A stretch of DNA of 64,000 nt from assembly GCF_900113315.1 (NCBI RefSeq), contig NZ_FOZG01000001.1, forward strand, positions 620,001-684,000. Reading direction: 5' to 3'. Positions within the stretch are counted from its first letter, which is position 1, and the number at the start of each line of letters is the position of its first letter. The DNA comes from Sphingomonas jatrophae (GTDB lineage Bacteria > Pseudomonadota > Alphaproteobacteria > Sphingomonadales > Sphingomonadaceae). A program made the position numbers and the translations under genes. Of this stretch, positions 26,656 through 35,308 are shown one piece after another. The notes under the pieces are model-generated. The model made no database searches, was not told the DNA's origin, and saw only the letters and a list, made by a program, of their open reading frames with translations.

Positions 26656-27291
26656 ATGACTGACTTCTCCGGCATGATCGACGGGTATCGCCGCTTCCGC
26701 GCAGGCGATTGGGCAGCACAGCGCGCGCGCTGGGCGGAGCTGGCGCAGGGCCAGTCCCCCAAGGTGATGATCGTTTCCTGCTCGGACAGTCGGGTCGATC
26801 CCGCCACGGTGTTCGATGCGTCGCCCGGCGAAATGTTCGTTGTCCGCAACGTCGCCAATCTTGTGCCGCCTTATGAGCCCGACTCGGCGCGCCACGGCGT
26901 GTCGGCGGCGCTAGAATTCGCGGTCACGCAGCTTGAAGTGTCGGAGCTTGTCGTAATGGGCCACGGCAAGTGCGGCGGTGTCCACGCGGCGCTTACCGGC
27001 GCGTTCGCCGACAAGGCGCCGGGCGAAGGCGGCTTCATCGCCAACTGGATCACCCTGCTCGACGATGCGCGTGCCAAGGTGATGGCGGAGCATGGCACCG
27101 GTCCCGAGGCGGTCCACGCGCTCGAGCTGGAGTGCGTGAAGACCAGCCTCACCAACCTTCGCACTTTCCCTTGGGTGGCGGAGCGAGAGGCGGACGGGCG
27201 GCTTGCGCTGCGCGGCGCTTATTTCGCCATCGCCGACGGCGTGCTGCACGTGCTGGACGAGCAGACGGGCGAGTTCAGCCCGGCTGTCTGA
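26656..27291 (+). CDS. beta-carbonic anhydrase
   Basis: The 211-residue protein interconverts CO2 and bicarbonate. Zinc ligands are C42 (in CSDSR, with the Asp-Arg dyad D44/R46), H103 and C106 (HGKCG). The [12 protein letters not shown] strand is typical of the plant-type beta class. It supplies bicarbonate for carboxylases and supports pH control. It is preceded by a short untranslated region without a strong ribosome binding site. It is convergent with metG (25-nt gap). Confidence 0.93.
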   Translation: MTDFSGMIDGYRRFRAGDWAAQRARWAELAQGQSPKVMIVSCSDSRVDPATVFDASPGEMFVVRNVANLVPPYEPDSARHGVSAALEFAVTQLEVSELVVMGHGKCGGVHAALTGAFADKAPGEGGFIANWITLLDDARAKVMAEHGTGPEAVHALELECVKTSLTNLRTFPWVAEREADGRLALRGAYFAIADGVLHVLDEQTGEFSPAV

Positions 27292-27316
27292 CCGCAACGG
27301 GCCGGACGGTGCCGGC

Positions 27317-28849
27317 TCAGTCCTTGTCCACCCAGCGCGGGAATACGCCCTGCGGTGCGGGCAGCGTGATGCCCGGCTGGAGCGGCGTCTCCAACGCGGC
27401 AAAATCCCGCGCCTCGACAGGCTGGCCAAGCTGGTCGAGCAGCGCATCCGCGCTCGCCGGGATCGCCCAGCGGACGAGGATCGCCAGCTGCCGCACCGCC
27501 TCGGCCGCCACATACAGGACCCGATCCGCACGCGCGGGATCGCTCTTGCGTAGCGTCCACGGCGCTTGCTCGGCGAAATAGACGTTGGCTGCGGCCACTC
27601 CGCCCCAGATGGCCGACAAAGCATTGTGGATCGCAAGGTCGCCCATTGCACGGCCTGCCTCGTCGGCAGCGCTCCTGAGGGCCGCCAGCAACGCCTCGTC
27701 CTCTGCAGTCGCTGCGCTGCCCTCCGGCACCGCGCCGCCGCAATTCTTGGCAATCATCGACAGGCAGCGCTGCGCCAGGTTGCCGAGCCCGTTGGCGAGA
27801 TCGGCATTGGATCGCGTGACGATCGCCTCATGGCTGTAGCTGCCATCCTGCCCGAAACTCACCTCGCGCAGCAGGAAGTAGCGGAGCTGGTCCACGCCGT
27901 AGGTCCGCGCCATCTCCAGCGGATCGACGACGTTGCCGACCGATTTCGACATCTTCTCACCGCGGTTCAGCAGGAAACCGTGGCCAAACACTGCCTTGGG
28001 CAGCGGCAGGCCCGCCGACATCAGGAAGGCCGGCCAGTAGACCGCGTGGAAGCGGACGATGTCCTTGCCGATGACGTGCAGATCGGCCGGCCAGAACCGC
28101 TCGTACGTAGCTGGTACACCTGGATAACCGACACCGGTCAGATAATTCGTGAGAGCATCCACCCAGACATACATGACATGCCCCGGCGATCCCGGTACGG
28201 GCACGCCCCAATCGAAGCTGGTGCGTGAGATGGAGAGGTCGGAAAGCCCGCCGCGAACGAACGCCATCACTTCATTACGCCGCCCTTCCGGACGGATGAA
28301 GCCGGGGTTCGCCTCATAATGTTCGATCAGCCGATCCGCATAAGCGGAGAGGCGGAAGAACCAGCTTTCCTCCACCGTCCACACCACCGGCGTGCCCTGC
28401 GAAGAGAGCTTGGCTCCGCCCTCCCCTTCGATCAGCTCGTCCTCACCGTAGAAGGCCTCGTCGCGAACCGAATACCAACCCTCATAGCGGCCGAGATAGA
28501 TATCACCCCGCTCGCGCATCGCCTCCCACAGCGCCTGACTAGCGGCATAATGGGCAGGCTCAGTGGTCCGGATGAAACGATCGAACGAGATGTTCAGTGT
28601 CTCGTCCATCTCTCTGAACGCGCTCGACATCTCGTCTGCCAGCGCACGTACCTCGATGCCGCGGTCACGCGCCGTCTGCGCCATTTTCAGGCCATGCTCG
28701 TCCGTGCCGCTCATGAAGAAGACGTCGTCGCCCGAGAGGCGACGGTACCGCGCGATGGCGTCTGTTGCGATCGCTTCGTAAGCGTGGCCGATATGCGGCC
28801 GTCCGTTCGGATAGCTGATCGCGGTGGTGATGTAGAACGGCTTGCCCAT
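27317..28849 (-). CDS. metG: methionyl-tRNA synthetase
   Basis: The 510-residue class I synthetase has H19-I-G-H22 and K299-M-S-K-S303 signatures and the W in the VWVDALTNYLTG motif of the methionine pocket. The connective region lacks the four-cysteine zinc knuckle seen in the E. coli enzyme (it reads DEAFYGEDELIEGEGGAK), so this is a zinc-free type. There is no C-terminal tRNA-binding EMAP-like domain. It is the last gene of a minus-strand run tmk-holB-metG, with 5 nt between holB and metG. Confidence 0.96.
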   Translation of the reverse strand: MGKPFYITTAISYPNGRPHIGHAYEAIATDAIARYRRLSGDDVFFMSGTDEHGLKMAQTARDRGIEVRALADEMSSAFREMDETLNISFDRFIRTTEPAHYAASQALWEAMRERGDIYLGRYEGWYSVRDEAFYGEDELIEGEGGAKLSSQGTPVVWTVEESWFFRLSAYADRLIEHYEANPGFIRPEGRRNEVMAFVRGGLSDLSISRTSFDWGVPVPGSPGHVMYVWVDALTNYLTGVGYPGVPATYERFWPADLHVIGKDIVRFHAVYWPAFLMSAGLPLPKAVFGHGFLLNRGEKMSKSVGNVVDPLEMARTYGVDQLRYFLLREVSFGQDGSYSHEAIVTRSNADLANGLGNLAQRCLSMIAKNCGGAVPEGSAATAEDEALLAALRSAADEAGRAMGDLAIHNALSAIWGGVAAANVYFAEQAPWTLRKSDPARADRVLYVAAEAVRQLAILVRWAIPASADALLDQLGQPVEARDFAALETPLQPGITLPAPQGVFPRWVDKD

Positions 28850-28854
28850 AGCGC

Positions 28855-29838
28855 TCAGGCTTTAGCGGGCGCGCGCTCCGGAGCAAGGGCGGCGGCGATG
28901 CCTGCCAGTTCGACGACGGTCGCCTGCGGATCGAGCGACAGGCGCGGTGCGATCGACGCAATCTCGCGCGCGCGGCTCCAAGCGTCGAGCGCGGTCGACA
29001 GCCGCTCCCCCGTGGCGCGACGGGCATGGGCCGCGATGCGCTGCGGCAGGCGCTGCAGGAACAGTTCGTAGCGGGCCTGAGCGCTCTTGAGCGCAAGCGC
29101 CTTGCCAAGCGCCACACGCTCCCCGCCTGTCGGATCGCCACCGGCGATCAGCGCATCCACAGCCCTGTCCAGTGCGGCGACGTCCAGCCCGGCGAGCGCC
29201 AGCGCACGTCCCGGCGCGCCCTCGCCCGCCCGCACCAGGGCTGCCCGTTCGTCCGCATCAAGATGGGGCGCGACCGCGGCCAGCGCGGAGGTCATCGCAT
29301 CGTCGTCCAAAGCCGAGAAGCGCAGCAGCCGACAGCGCGAACGAATGGTCGGGAGCAGACGCGCGGGCGCATGGCTGACCAGCAGGAACAGCGCGCCTTG
29401 CGGCGGCTCCTCCAGGTTTTTCAGCAGCGCATTGGCGGCGGGCGCCTCGAGATCGTCGATCGCATCGATCACCACGATGCGCCGCTCGGAAAAGCTGCCT
29501 GCGCTGGCAAACAGGCGGGAAAGTCCGCGCACCTGATCGACCGTGATCGAACGCGCGCGATCCCCCTTGTCGCGCTCCAGCCGCTCCAGCCGCATCAGAT
29601 CGGGATGGCTCCCCGCCGCGATCAGCCGCGCGGTCGGATGGTTGTCCGGCAGATCGAGGCCGGGTGCCGATACGAACGGGCCCGCCGCGTCCGCCAGCAG
29701 CCGCGCTGCTGCACGATCGGCAAAGGTCGCCTTGCCGACGCCCTGCGGCCCGGCGAGCAGCCAGGCATGGTGCAGCCGCCCTGCCCCGGCCGCGTCGCGC
29801 AGCGCGGCGATGTTGGCGTCATGTCCCCACAGGGTCAC
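28855..29838 (-). CDS. holB: DNA polymerase III subunit delta'
   Basis: The 327-residue AAA+ clamp-loader subunit has Walker A GPQGVGKA (30-37), the Walker B-like IVVIDAIDDLEAPAANALLK, and the SRC motif in IRSRCRLLRF. The zinc-binding cysteines found in the E. coli subunit (between ~50 and ~65) are absent. The GTG start overlaps the tmk stop by 4 nt (GTGA). It helps load the beta clamp at the replication fork. The tmk-holB pair is a conserved arrangement. Confidence 0.94.
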   Translation of the reverse strand: MTLWGHDANIAALRDAAGAGRLHHAWLLAGPQGVGKATFADRAAARLLADAAGPFVSAPGLDLPDNHPTARLIAAGSHPDLMRLERLERDKGDRARSITVDQVRGLSRLFASAGSFSERRIVVIDAIDDLEAPAANALLKNLEEPPQGALFLLVSHAPARLLPTIRSRCRLLRFSALDDDAMTSALAAVAPHLDADERAALVRAGEGAPGRALALAGLDVAALDRAVDALIAGGDPTGGERVALGKALALKSAQARYELFLQRLPQRIAAHARRATGERLSTALDAWSRAREIASIAPRLSLDPQATVVELAGIAAALAPERAPAKA

Positions 29839-30461
29839 AGCAGATCCATTAGTGCGATCATCAGCCGATCGGTCACCATCTCCGGCGTGCCCGCCGCCTC
29901 GACAAGCGAGACTCGCTCGGGCTCGGCCGCGGCGATGCGCCGGAACGTCTCCGCAACGCGCGCATGGAAGTGCTGGTCACGTCCGCCAATCCGGTCGGAT
30001 CGGCCGCCGTCCCGCGCAGCCTCACGCCCGCGCGCCTCGCCGGGCGGCAGATCAAGCACGAGGGTCCGATCGGGAAGCACCCCCTCGCTGCCGATGCCAT
30101 GCAGCGTTAGAATAGCCTCGTCCCCGATGCCGTCGGCGCCGCCCTGGTAGGCGCGCGAGCTGTCGAGGAAGCGGTCGCACACCACCCAGGCACCACGTTC
30201 CAGTGCAGGGCGGATCGTGCGCGCGACATGATCGGCGCGCGCGGCCGCGAACAGCAGCGCCTCCGCGCGTGCGCCCCACCGCTCGCTCTCGCCCGTCAGC
30301 AACAGGCCGCGGATCGCCTCCGCCCCGTCGCTGCCGCCGGGCTCGCGCGTCAGGACCACCTCGCGTCCGGTGTCGGCGATCGCCTGTGCCAGGCGTGGTG
30401 CCTGCGTGGACTTGCCCACGCCCTCGCCACCCTCAAGGCTGATGAAGCGCCCGCGCGTCAC
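29835..30461 (-). CDS. tmk: thymidylate kinase
   Basis: The 208-residue kinase phosphorylates dTMP to dTDP. It has the P-loop GGEGVGKS (11-18), the TREPGG motif, and DRFLDSSRAYQG with the DR(Y/F) signature. The GTG start lies 8 nt after the dacA stop. Together with holB it forms part of a run that also carries metG. The nearby thyA start at the window end belongs to the same pathway. Confidence 0.95.
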   Translation of the reverse strand: MTRGRFISLEGGEGVGKSTQAPRLAQAIADTGREVVLTREPGGSDGAEAIRGLLLTGESERWGARAEALLFAAARADHVARTIRPALERGAWVVCDRFLDSSRAYQGGADGIGDEAILTLHGIGSEGVLPDRTLVLDLPPGEARGREAARDGGRSDRIGGRDQHFHARVAETFRRIAAAEPERVSLVEAAGTPEMVTDRLMIALMDLL

Positions 30462-30469
30462 GCCCGTGA

Positions 30470-31633
30470 TCAGGCCAGACCGAACAGCCAGCGCAGGCCA
30501 GCCATCACCCGGCCGAAGAAACCGGCTGTCTCCACCGCGTCACCCGCCACCAGCGGCAGGCGCTGCGGCGGCATGTCGGGCAGCGTGACGACCAGATCGG
30601 CGACATGAGCGCCCTTGGCGATGGGCGCTTTGAGCGGCCCTTGATAGACGACCTCGGTCTTCAGGTCCGTGCCCAGCCCCGCCGGCACCGTCACCGAAAG
30701 ATCGCGCGGCGCGACAAGGCTCACTTCGCGGGCATCGCCCTGCTGCACTTCCGCCGTCTGCACGCGCGCGCCGGCCTTCGCCAGCGGCTTGGCCGACCAT
30801 GCGCTGAAGCCCCAGTTCATGAAGGCGACGGATTGCTCTATCCGCTGGTTGGACGAGGTCAGCCCCGCCAGAACCATCACCAGCCGGCGGCCATTCTGCG
30901 CCGCCGAGCCGGTGAAGCCATAGCCGGCCTCCTCGGTATGCCCCGTCTTCAGGCCGTCCGCGCCGTCAACCCGGCCGAGCAGCGGATCGCGATTCGCCTG
31001 CGTGATGTCCGCGCCCGAGCCCAGCGTCTTGCCCCAGGTGAACTCGCGCTTGGAGTAGAATTCCTTGTACATGGCGGGGAAGCGCTCGATCGTCGCGGCG
31101 GCCAGCTTGGCCAGATCGCGCGCGGTGACGAAGGTGCGGCCCTCATCCGGCCAGCCGTTCGAATTGCCGAATTGCGAGTTGGTCAGCCCCAGCTCCTGCG
31201 CGCGCCGGTTCATCAGCGCGACGAAGGCGGGCTCGGTGCCGGAAATGCCCTCGGCCAGCACCACGCAGGCGTCGTTCCCGGACAGGGTGACGATGCCGTA
31301 GAGCAGATTGCGCACGCTCACCTGTTCGCCAGGCGACAGGAACATGGTCGATCCCGCCTGCGGGCCGTGCCAGCGCCGCCACGTTTCCGGCCGCACCGTG
31401 ATCATCTTGTCGAGGCTGAGCTCGCCCTTCTTCACCAGATCGAAGGCGACATAGACGGTCATCATCTTCGCCATCGACGCGGGCGGCATCCGCCGGTCCG
31501 CATCCTTGGCGAACAGGATGGCGCCAGAGGACAGATCCTCCATGAAGGCGACGGGCGCGGGCGTATTGAACGGCGGCACCGCAGCGGCGAGTGGGGCGGC
31601 AACGGCAACGAGGGCAAGGAGCAGACGCTTCAT
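30470..31633 (-). CDS. D-alanyl-D-alanine carboxypeptidase (S11 family)
   Basis: The 387-residue protein is a periplasmic low-molecular-mass PBP that removes the terminal D-Ala from peptidoglycan stems. A signal peptide (MKRLLLALVAVAAPLAAA) comes first; the catalytic triad of motifs is S53-M-A-K56, S118-G-N120 and K-T-G in DGLKTGHTEEAG (~residue 220). A beta-sandwich domain follows and a C-terminal amphipathic segment (VMAGLRWLFGLA) could anchor it to the membrane. GGGAAG before the ATG at 31633 supports the start. It is one of three cell-wall genes in the mltB-rlpA-dacA stretch. Confidence 0.94.
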   Translation of the reverse strand: MKRLLLALVAVAAPLAAAVPPFNTPAPVAFMEDLSSGAILFAKDADRRMPPASMAKMMTVYVAFDLVKKGELSLDKMITVRPETWRRWHGPQAGSTMFLSPGEQVSVRNLLYGIVTLSGNDACVVLAEGISGTEPAFVALMNRRAQELGLTNSQFGNSNGWPDEGRTFVTARDLAKLAAATIERFPAMYKEFYSKREFTWGKTLGSGADITQANRDPLLGRVDGADGLKTGHTEEAGYGFTGSAAQNGRRLVMVLAGLTSSNQRIEQSVAFMNWGFSAWSAKPLAKAGARVQTAEVQQGDAREVSLVAPRDLSVTVPAGLGTDLKTEVVYQGPLKAPIAKGAHVADLVVTLPDMPPQRLPLVAGDAVETAGFFGRVMAGLRWLFGLA

Positions 31634-31660
31634 CGGGCTTCCCGGATCAGAGTGCGCGCC

Positions 31661-31689
31661 TTCTAGTCCCGCGCGGGAGCCGGCCTCAA
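31661..31689 (-). promoter_or_regulatory. predicted promoter of D,D-carboxypeptidase gene
   Basis: On the minus strand TTGAGG (31689-31684) and CTAGAA (31666-31661) lie 17 nt apart, matching the alphaproteobacterial -35/-10 style. Transcription would start near 31654, about 20 nt before the ATG. Sequence-based prediction only. Confidence 0.4.
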
Positions 31690-31724
31690 GCACTCATCGC
31701 ATCTGCTGACACCAGGGCTGCGGA

Positions 31725-32204
31725 TCAGCCGCCCGATCGCAGCCGCCGCCGCTCGCTCTCCGATGGATAGACGCGGCGGACGCGGACGCGGGCAATCCCA
31801 TCCCGCTTGATGCCGAGGCGGCGTGCGGCGGTCTCGGACAGGTCGATGATCCGCCCCTCGGCAAATGGACCCCGGTCGTTGACGCGGACCGTGAGCTTGC
31901 GCCCGGTCTCCAACACGGTCACCTCGACATAGGAAGGCAGCGGCAAGGTCTTGTGCGCCGCCGCCGTCATGCGGCCGTCCCGCCGCTCGCCATTGGCGGT
32001 CAGGCGACCGCTCTCTCCGCCGTACCAGGAGGCGAGGCCCGTCTCATCGTAGTCGCGATCATCGCGCGGGTAATATGTGCGCCCACGCACCTGATAGGGC
32101 TTGCCGATCTTGACGACAGCGTCCGACACGGGTCGCGCCCGCTCCCGTCCGCCGCAGCCCGACAGGAGCAGGATCAGCGTCGCGACGGCAAGGCGCCCGC
32201 GCAT
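31725..32204 (-). CDS. rlpA: RlpA-family septal ring lipoprotein
   Basis: The 159-residue lipoprotein has a signal peptide with lipobox L-S-G-C (residues ~14-17) and a double-psi beta-barrel domain with TGLASWYGGESGRLTANGE and the VNDRGPFAEGRIIDLS strand that carries the catalytic Asp of RlpA transglycosylases. There is no SPOR domain in this short version. It may cleave denuded glycan strands at the septum. It lies 8 nt after mltB and 91 nt before dacA on the same strand. Confidence 0.88.
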   Translation of the reverse strand: MRGRLAVATLILLLSGCGGRERARPVSDAVVKIGKPYQVRGRTYYPRDDRDYDETGLASWYGGESGRLTANGERRDGRMTAAAHKTLPLPSYVEVTVLETGRKLTVRVNDRGPFAEGRIIDLSETAARRLGIKRDGIARVRVRRVYPSESERRRLRSGG

Positions 32205-32212
32205 GACGCCGC

Positions 32213-33292
32213 TCAGCGCGCCACCTCGTCCGCCAGCAAGCCGACCGACAGCGCGTAGAAGTTGGAGCAGTTATAGTCGAGGATCGCGCGATAGTTCGTC
32301 GTCAGCAGATAGGCGGTGCGGCCGGGACCGTCCGGCTCGATCAAGGCCGCCAGTTCGTCGTTCGCCGGCACCGGCCACGTCAGCGGCTGCACGCCGAGCG
32401 CGCGCCACTCACCCACGGTCAGCCAACGGCTGTGGCGCGCGTGGACACGCGGGCAACGCGGCGATTGCAGCCGCGGCGTGAAGGCGGCACGATCCACCGT
32501 CTCGGGCACACGCACCGCAACGCCCCAGGGCACGCCCGGCTTCCAACCCGCATTCACCAGATAATTGCCGATGGAGGCGAGCGCGTCCGTCTCGTTCGTC
32601 CAGATATCTCGCCGCCCATCGCCGTCGCCATCGACGGCCAGCCGCAACACCATGGAGGGCAGGAACTGCGGATAACCGGTCGCGCCCGCCCAACTGCCCT
32701 TCAACCGGCTGCGCGGCACGCCCTGGTCGATCAGCTTGAGCGCGGCGATCAGCTCGGCGGTGAACAGCTCTCGTCGCCGCCCTTCATAGGCCAGCGTCGC
32801 AAGGCTGCGGATCGTGTCAAAATTGCCCGAGTAGCTGCCATAGCCAGTTTCGTGACCGTAGATGGCGAGCGCGATCGACTCGGGCACGCCCGTCTGCGCC
32901 TCGATCCGTTGCAGGCGCGGGCGCAGTGACTGATAACGCGAGCGACCGGTGTTGATCCGCACGCTGTCGACATGCTTGGCCTTGTAGGGCGCGAAATCCA
33001 GCGTCGGCGAGGGCGCCTGATTGGCCCCGCCGCCCGGCTGCGCACGATCGAAGCGGATCACACGCTCGTTCGGCGTCAAGCCGGCGGTTTCTCGATCGAA
33101 CGTGGTCGGCGAAACGCCCGCGGCAATTGCCCGAGCGCGGATCGAGGCGAGAAACGCATTGAAGGCGGGATTGCCAATCTCGGCCGGCGCAGCCTCTACA
33201 GGCGTGACGCCGGCATCCTCCGGCTGCGCCGCACCGGCACCGGAAGACAGCGTGAGGAGGAGTGCGAGGGCGGGAAGCAGATTACGGATCAC
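32213..33292 (-). CDS. MltB-like lytic murein transglycosylase
   Basis: The ~359-residue exported enzyme cleaves the MurNAc-GlcNAc bond of peptidoglycan. A signal peptide is followed by the MltB region: FDRAQPGG, the catalytic Glu in YGHETGYGSYSGNF, QFLPSMV, and SIGNYLVNAGWKPGVPWG. The track start is a GTG at 33301, but a GTG at 33292 sits better behind AAGGTGG. The C-terminal portion RAILDYNCSNFYALSVGLLAD is the conserved family end. It is the first gene of the mltB-rlpA pair. Confidence 0.9.
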   Translation of the reverse strand: MIRNLLPALALLLTLSSGAGAAQPEDAGVTPVEAAPAEIGNPAFNAFLASIRARAIAAGVSPTTFDRETAGLTPNERVIRFDRAQPGGGANQAPSPTLDFAPYKAKHVDSVRINTGRSRYQSLRPRLQRIEAQTGVPESIALAIYGHETGYGSYSGNFDTIRSLATLAYEGRRRELFTAELIAALKLIDQGVPRSRLKGSWAGATGYPQFLPSMVLRLAVDGDGDGRRDIWTNETDALASIGNYLVNAGWKPGVPWGVAVRVPETVDRAAFTPRLQSPRCPRVHARHSRWLTVGEWRALGVQPLTWPVPANDELAALIEPDGPGRTAYLLTTNYRAILDYNCSNFYALSVGLLADEVAR

Positions 33293-33302
33293 GCAAGCCA
33301 CC

Positions 33303-33331
33303 TTGGCACAGCCGCGCTCGCTGGCCTAGAG
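33303..33331 (+). promoter_or_regulatory. predicted promoter of tRNA-Ser gene
   Basis: TTGGCA (33303-33308) and CTAGAG (33326-33331) are 17 nt apart, upstream of the tRNA 5' end at 33343. The -10 element matches the GCTANAWC-type consensus of alphaproteobacteria. Confidence 0.4.
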
Positions 33332-33342
33332 CGGTTCGGCGC

Positions 33343-33432
33343 GGAGAGATGGCCGAGTGGTTTAAGGCAGCGGTCTTGAAAACCGCCGTGGGTTCACGCT
33401 CACCGTGGGTTCGAATCCCACTCTCTCCGCCA
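33343..33432 (+). tRNA. tRNA-Ser (anticodon UGA)
   Basis: The cloverleaf folds as a type II tRNA: acceptor GGAGAGA (33343-33349) pairs with TCTCTCC (33422-33428), discriminator G, and an encoded CCA end. The anticodon loop CTTGAAA in CGGTCTTGAAAACCG gives UGA, reading UCA and related serine codons. The long variable arm is present, as expected for serine. The T-arm is GTGGG-TTCGAAT-CCCAC. Confidence 0.97.
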
Positions 33433-33515
33433 ACCTGCCCTCCTCACCGCACAGCGGAGCCAAGCCGGCTTTGCCTCGTTCTGTTGCACCCGCCCGGCAG
33501 AACAAGGAGCGCACG

Positions 33516-33875
33516 ATGGACATTCCCTGGGACAATGAAGCCAGCCTGATGCGGGTCGTGCCGTTCGAGACGGCCGAGCCGATGGAGGAGCTCGTCGCCC
33601 GCGGTACGCTGCACGAGCTCGTCGGCCAGGTGCTCGAAATGCCTGCGGACGCCCAGCGCAATCTGCTGCTGCGCGCCTCGGGGCCAGACTGGACCGAGGA
33701 ATATGACTCGCAGACGATCCGCGAACTCGCCGCTCGCCCCGAATATACCAGCGCTCACGGCGCATTCGACACCGCCGATCTGCCACGTGACCAACGGCCG
33801 CCGGAGACGGGCCCGGACCACGGGCTCTCGTCCGGTCAGGTCGGCGGGCCGACCGGCGTGCATCCGAACACCTGA
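33516..33875 (+). CDS. hypothetical protein (119 aa)
   Basis: AAGGAGCG just before the ATG at 33516 supports translation; the longer frame overlapping the tRNA is excluded. The sequence (MDIPWDNEASLMRVVPFETAEPMEELVARGTLHELVGQVL) is acidic, with a helix-rich N-terminal half and a disordered Gly/Pro/Thr end. No family recognised. The arrangement after the tRNA and before the XdhC gene does not reveal a role. Confidence 0.6.
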   Translation: MDIPWDNEASLMRVVPFETAEPMEELVARGTLHELVGQVLEMPADAQRNLLLRASGPDWTEEYDSQTIRELAARPEYTSAHGAFDTADLPRDQRPPETGPDHGLSSGQVGGPTGVHPNT

Positions 33876-33936
33876 CACGGGCTGGCGCCGCTCCTCACGC
33901 TCCGCCAAGGGAGCGGCACAGCATCGGAGCCCGATC

Positions 33937-34875
33937 ATGACCACGCCAGCCGCCGAACTCGACCGACTCGTCGCTTCCGCGCGCAGCTGGCGCGGAGACG
34001 GGATGGCGATCGCCACCGTGGTCTCCACCTGGGGCTCGGCGCCGCGGCCCAAGGGCAGCCACATGCTGGTGCATGCGGACGGCCGGTTCGAAGGCTCGGT
34101 TTCGGGCGGCTGTGTGGAGAATGAGATCCTCGCCGCCGCCGCGGACGCGATCGAGACGGGCACAAGCCGCCTTCTCGACTTCACCGTCGCGGATGACGCT
34201 GCGTGGGAAGCGCACCTGCCGTGTGGTGGTGCGATCAGCGTGCTGGTCCAACCCGTTGCACCGCAGGGCTACCCTCCGTTTCTCTTCGACGTGCTGGCCG
34301 CAGCCCGCGCAGGCGGACGGGCGCTGACCGTCACCACCGATCTGGCGAGCGGGGAGAGCCGGGCAGAGGATGCACCCGGCACCGGACGCTTCGTCAATCG
34401 CTATGCCCCTGCGCGCCGGCTGCTGATCGTCGGTGCGGTGCAGATCGCGCAGGCACTTGCCGGTTTCGCCGCCTCGCTCGACGCAACGGCGACCGTGATC
34501 GATCCGCGCGAGCGCTTTCTCACGGCAGAGCGCTTCCCCGGGGTGGCGCTCGACAGCCGCTGGCCGGATGACGCCATCGCCGCGGCCGATCCGGGTGCCG
34601 AGACGGCGGTGGTGACGCTCAGCCACGATCCCAAGATCGACGATCCCGCGCTGATCGCCGCACTGGCCGCGCCAACGGGCTATGTCGCCGCGCTCGGATC
34701 GCGCCGCAGCCATGCTGCGCGATTGGACCGGCTGCGCGCAGCGGGCGTGAGCGAGAGCGATCTCGCACGGATCGACGGTCCGGCCGGGCTCGACATCGGC
34801 GCGCTCGGACCGGCGGAGATCGCGCTTTCCATCGCTGCCGGGATGGTCCGCAGCTTCAGGACACGCGATCGCTGA
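33937..34875 (+). CDS. XdhC/CoxI family protein (molybdenum enzyme maturation)
   Basis: The 312-residue protein starts with the XdhC/CoxI domain (VVSTWGSAPRPKGSHMLVHADGRFEGSVSGGCVENEIL, and HLPCGGAISVLVQP with its Cys) and ends in a Rossmann fold (RRLLIVGAVQIAQALAGFA, YVAALGSRRSHAARLDRLRAAGV). Family members bind molybdenum cofactor and insert sulfurated cofactor into xanthine dehydrogenase and related enzymes. No xdhA/xdhB or cox gene is nearby. The nucleotide-binding GxGxxG is altered to VGAVQIA, as in other members. It is convergent with rpmE. Confidence 0.86.
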   Translation: MTTPAAELDRLVASARSWRGDGMAIATVVSTWGSAPRPKGSHMLVHADGRFEGSVSGGCVENEILAAAADAIETGTSRLLDFTVADDAAWEAHLPCGGAISVLVQPVAPQGYPPFLFDVLAAARAGGRALTVTTDLASGESRAEDAPGTGRFVNRYAPARRLLIVGAVQIAQALAGFAASLDATATVIDPRERFLTAERFPGVALDSRWPDDAIAAADPGAETAVVTLSHDPKIDDPALIAALAAPTGYVAALGSRRSHAARLDRLRAAGVSESDLARIDGPAGLDIGALGPAEIALSIAAGMVRSFRTRDR

Positions 34876-34883
34876 CAAGACGA

Positions 34884-34916
34884 AGCCCACCCGCCGCGGT
34901 TTGCGGCGGATGGGCT
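34884..34916. terminator. hairpin between XdhC gene and rpmE
   Basis: AGCCCACCCGCCGC pairs with GCGGCGGATGGGCT around a GGTTT loop, with a single mismatch. It lies 8 nt after the XdhC stop and probably acts bidirectionally. Confidence 0.6.
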
Positions 34917-34930
34917 GCATCGTCACGGCT

Positions 34931-34953
34931 CCCCTTGCCCGTCGGGCAAGGGG
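34931..34953. terminator. perfect hairpin at 3' end of rpmE
   Basis: CCCCTTGCCC, a GTC loop and GGGCAAGGGG make a perfect 10-bp stem 8 nt after the rpmE stop. No T-run follows on either strand. Confidence 0.6.
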
Positions 34954-34961
34954 CGAACCGC

Positions 34962-35195
34962 TTACTTCTTGCCGGTGAGGCTGAGCCCGCCGAAACGCTT
35001 GTTGAAGCGCGCCACCTGGCCACCCTGGTCGAGCAGCTGCGACTTGCCGCCGGTCCAGGCCGGGTGCACCGTCGGATCGATGTCGAGCTGCAGCGTGTCG
35101 CCGTCATTGCCCCAGGTGGAGCGCGTCTCGAACACGGTGCCGTCGGTCATCTGAACCTTGATGCGGTTCAGCTTGGGGTGGATGTCAGCCTTCAT
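34962..35195 (-). CDS. rpmE: 50S ribosomal protein L31
   Basis: The 77-residue protein starts [19 protein letters not shown] and contains [25 protein letters not shown] and the RFNKRFGG end, all typical of alphaproteobacterial L31. There are no cysteines, so it is a zinc-free form. I use the ATG at 35195 with GGAG in the leader. The 18-nt hairpin upstream (35214-35231) may regulate it. Confidence 0.93.
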   Translation of the reverse strand: MKADIHPKLNRIKVQMTDGTVFETRSTWGNDGDTLQLDIDPTVHPAWTGGKSQLLDQGGQVARFNKRFGGLSLTGKK

Positions 35196-35213
35196 AATCT
35201 GTCTCCGTGACAT

Positions 35214-35231
35214 GGCCGGTTCCGACCGGCC
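35214..35231 (-). promoter_or_regulatory. leader hairpin upstream of rpmE
   Basis: GGCCGGT-TCCG-ACCGGCC is a perfect 7-bp stem, positioned 18 nt before the rpmE start codon and ahead of its GGAG. It could end fabZ transcripts or act as an L31-responsive leader element, as known in other phyla for rpmE. Confidence 0.35.
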
Positions 35232-35308
35232 GGGAGGCGCCTCGATCAGCGCGAAGGCGCGCGCATAGCTGCGCGGCCCGGGTTTGGCAATAAGGTGACC
35301 GAGGCCGC

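Noticed and set aside
33405-33515. N-terminal extension of the 119-aa gene into tRNA-Ser
   Set aside because: It would translate the tRNA 3' end; the ATG at 33516 has a good ribosome binding site.
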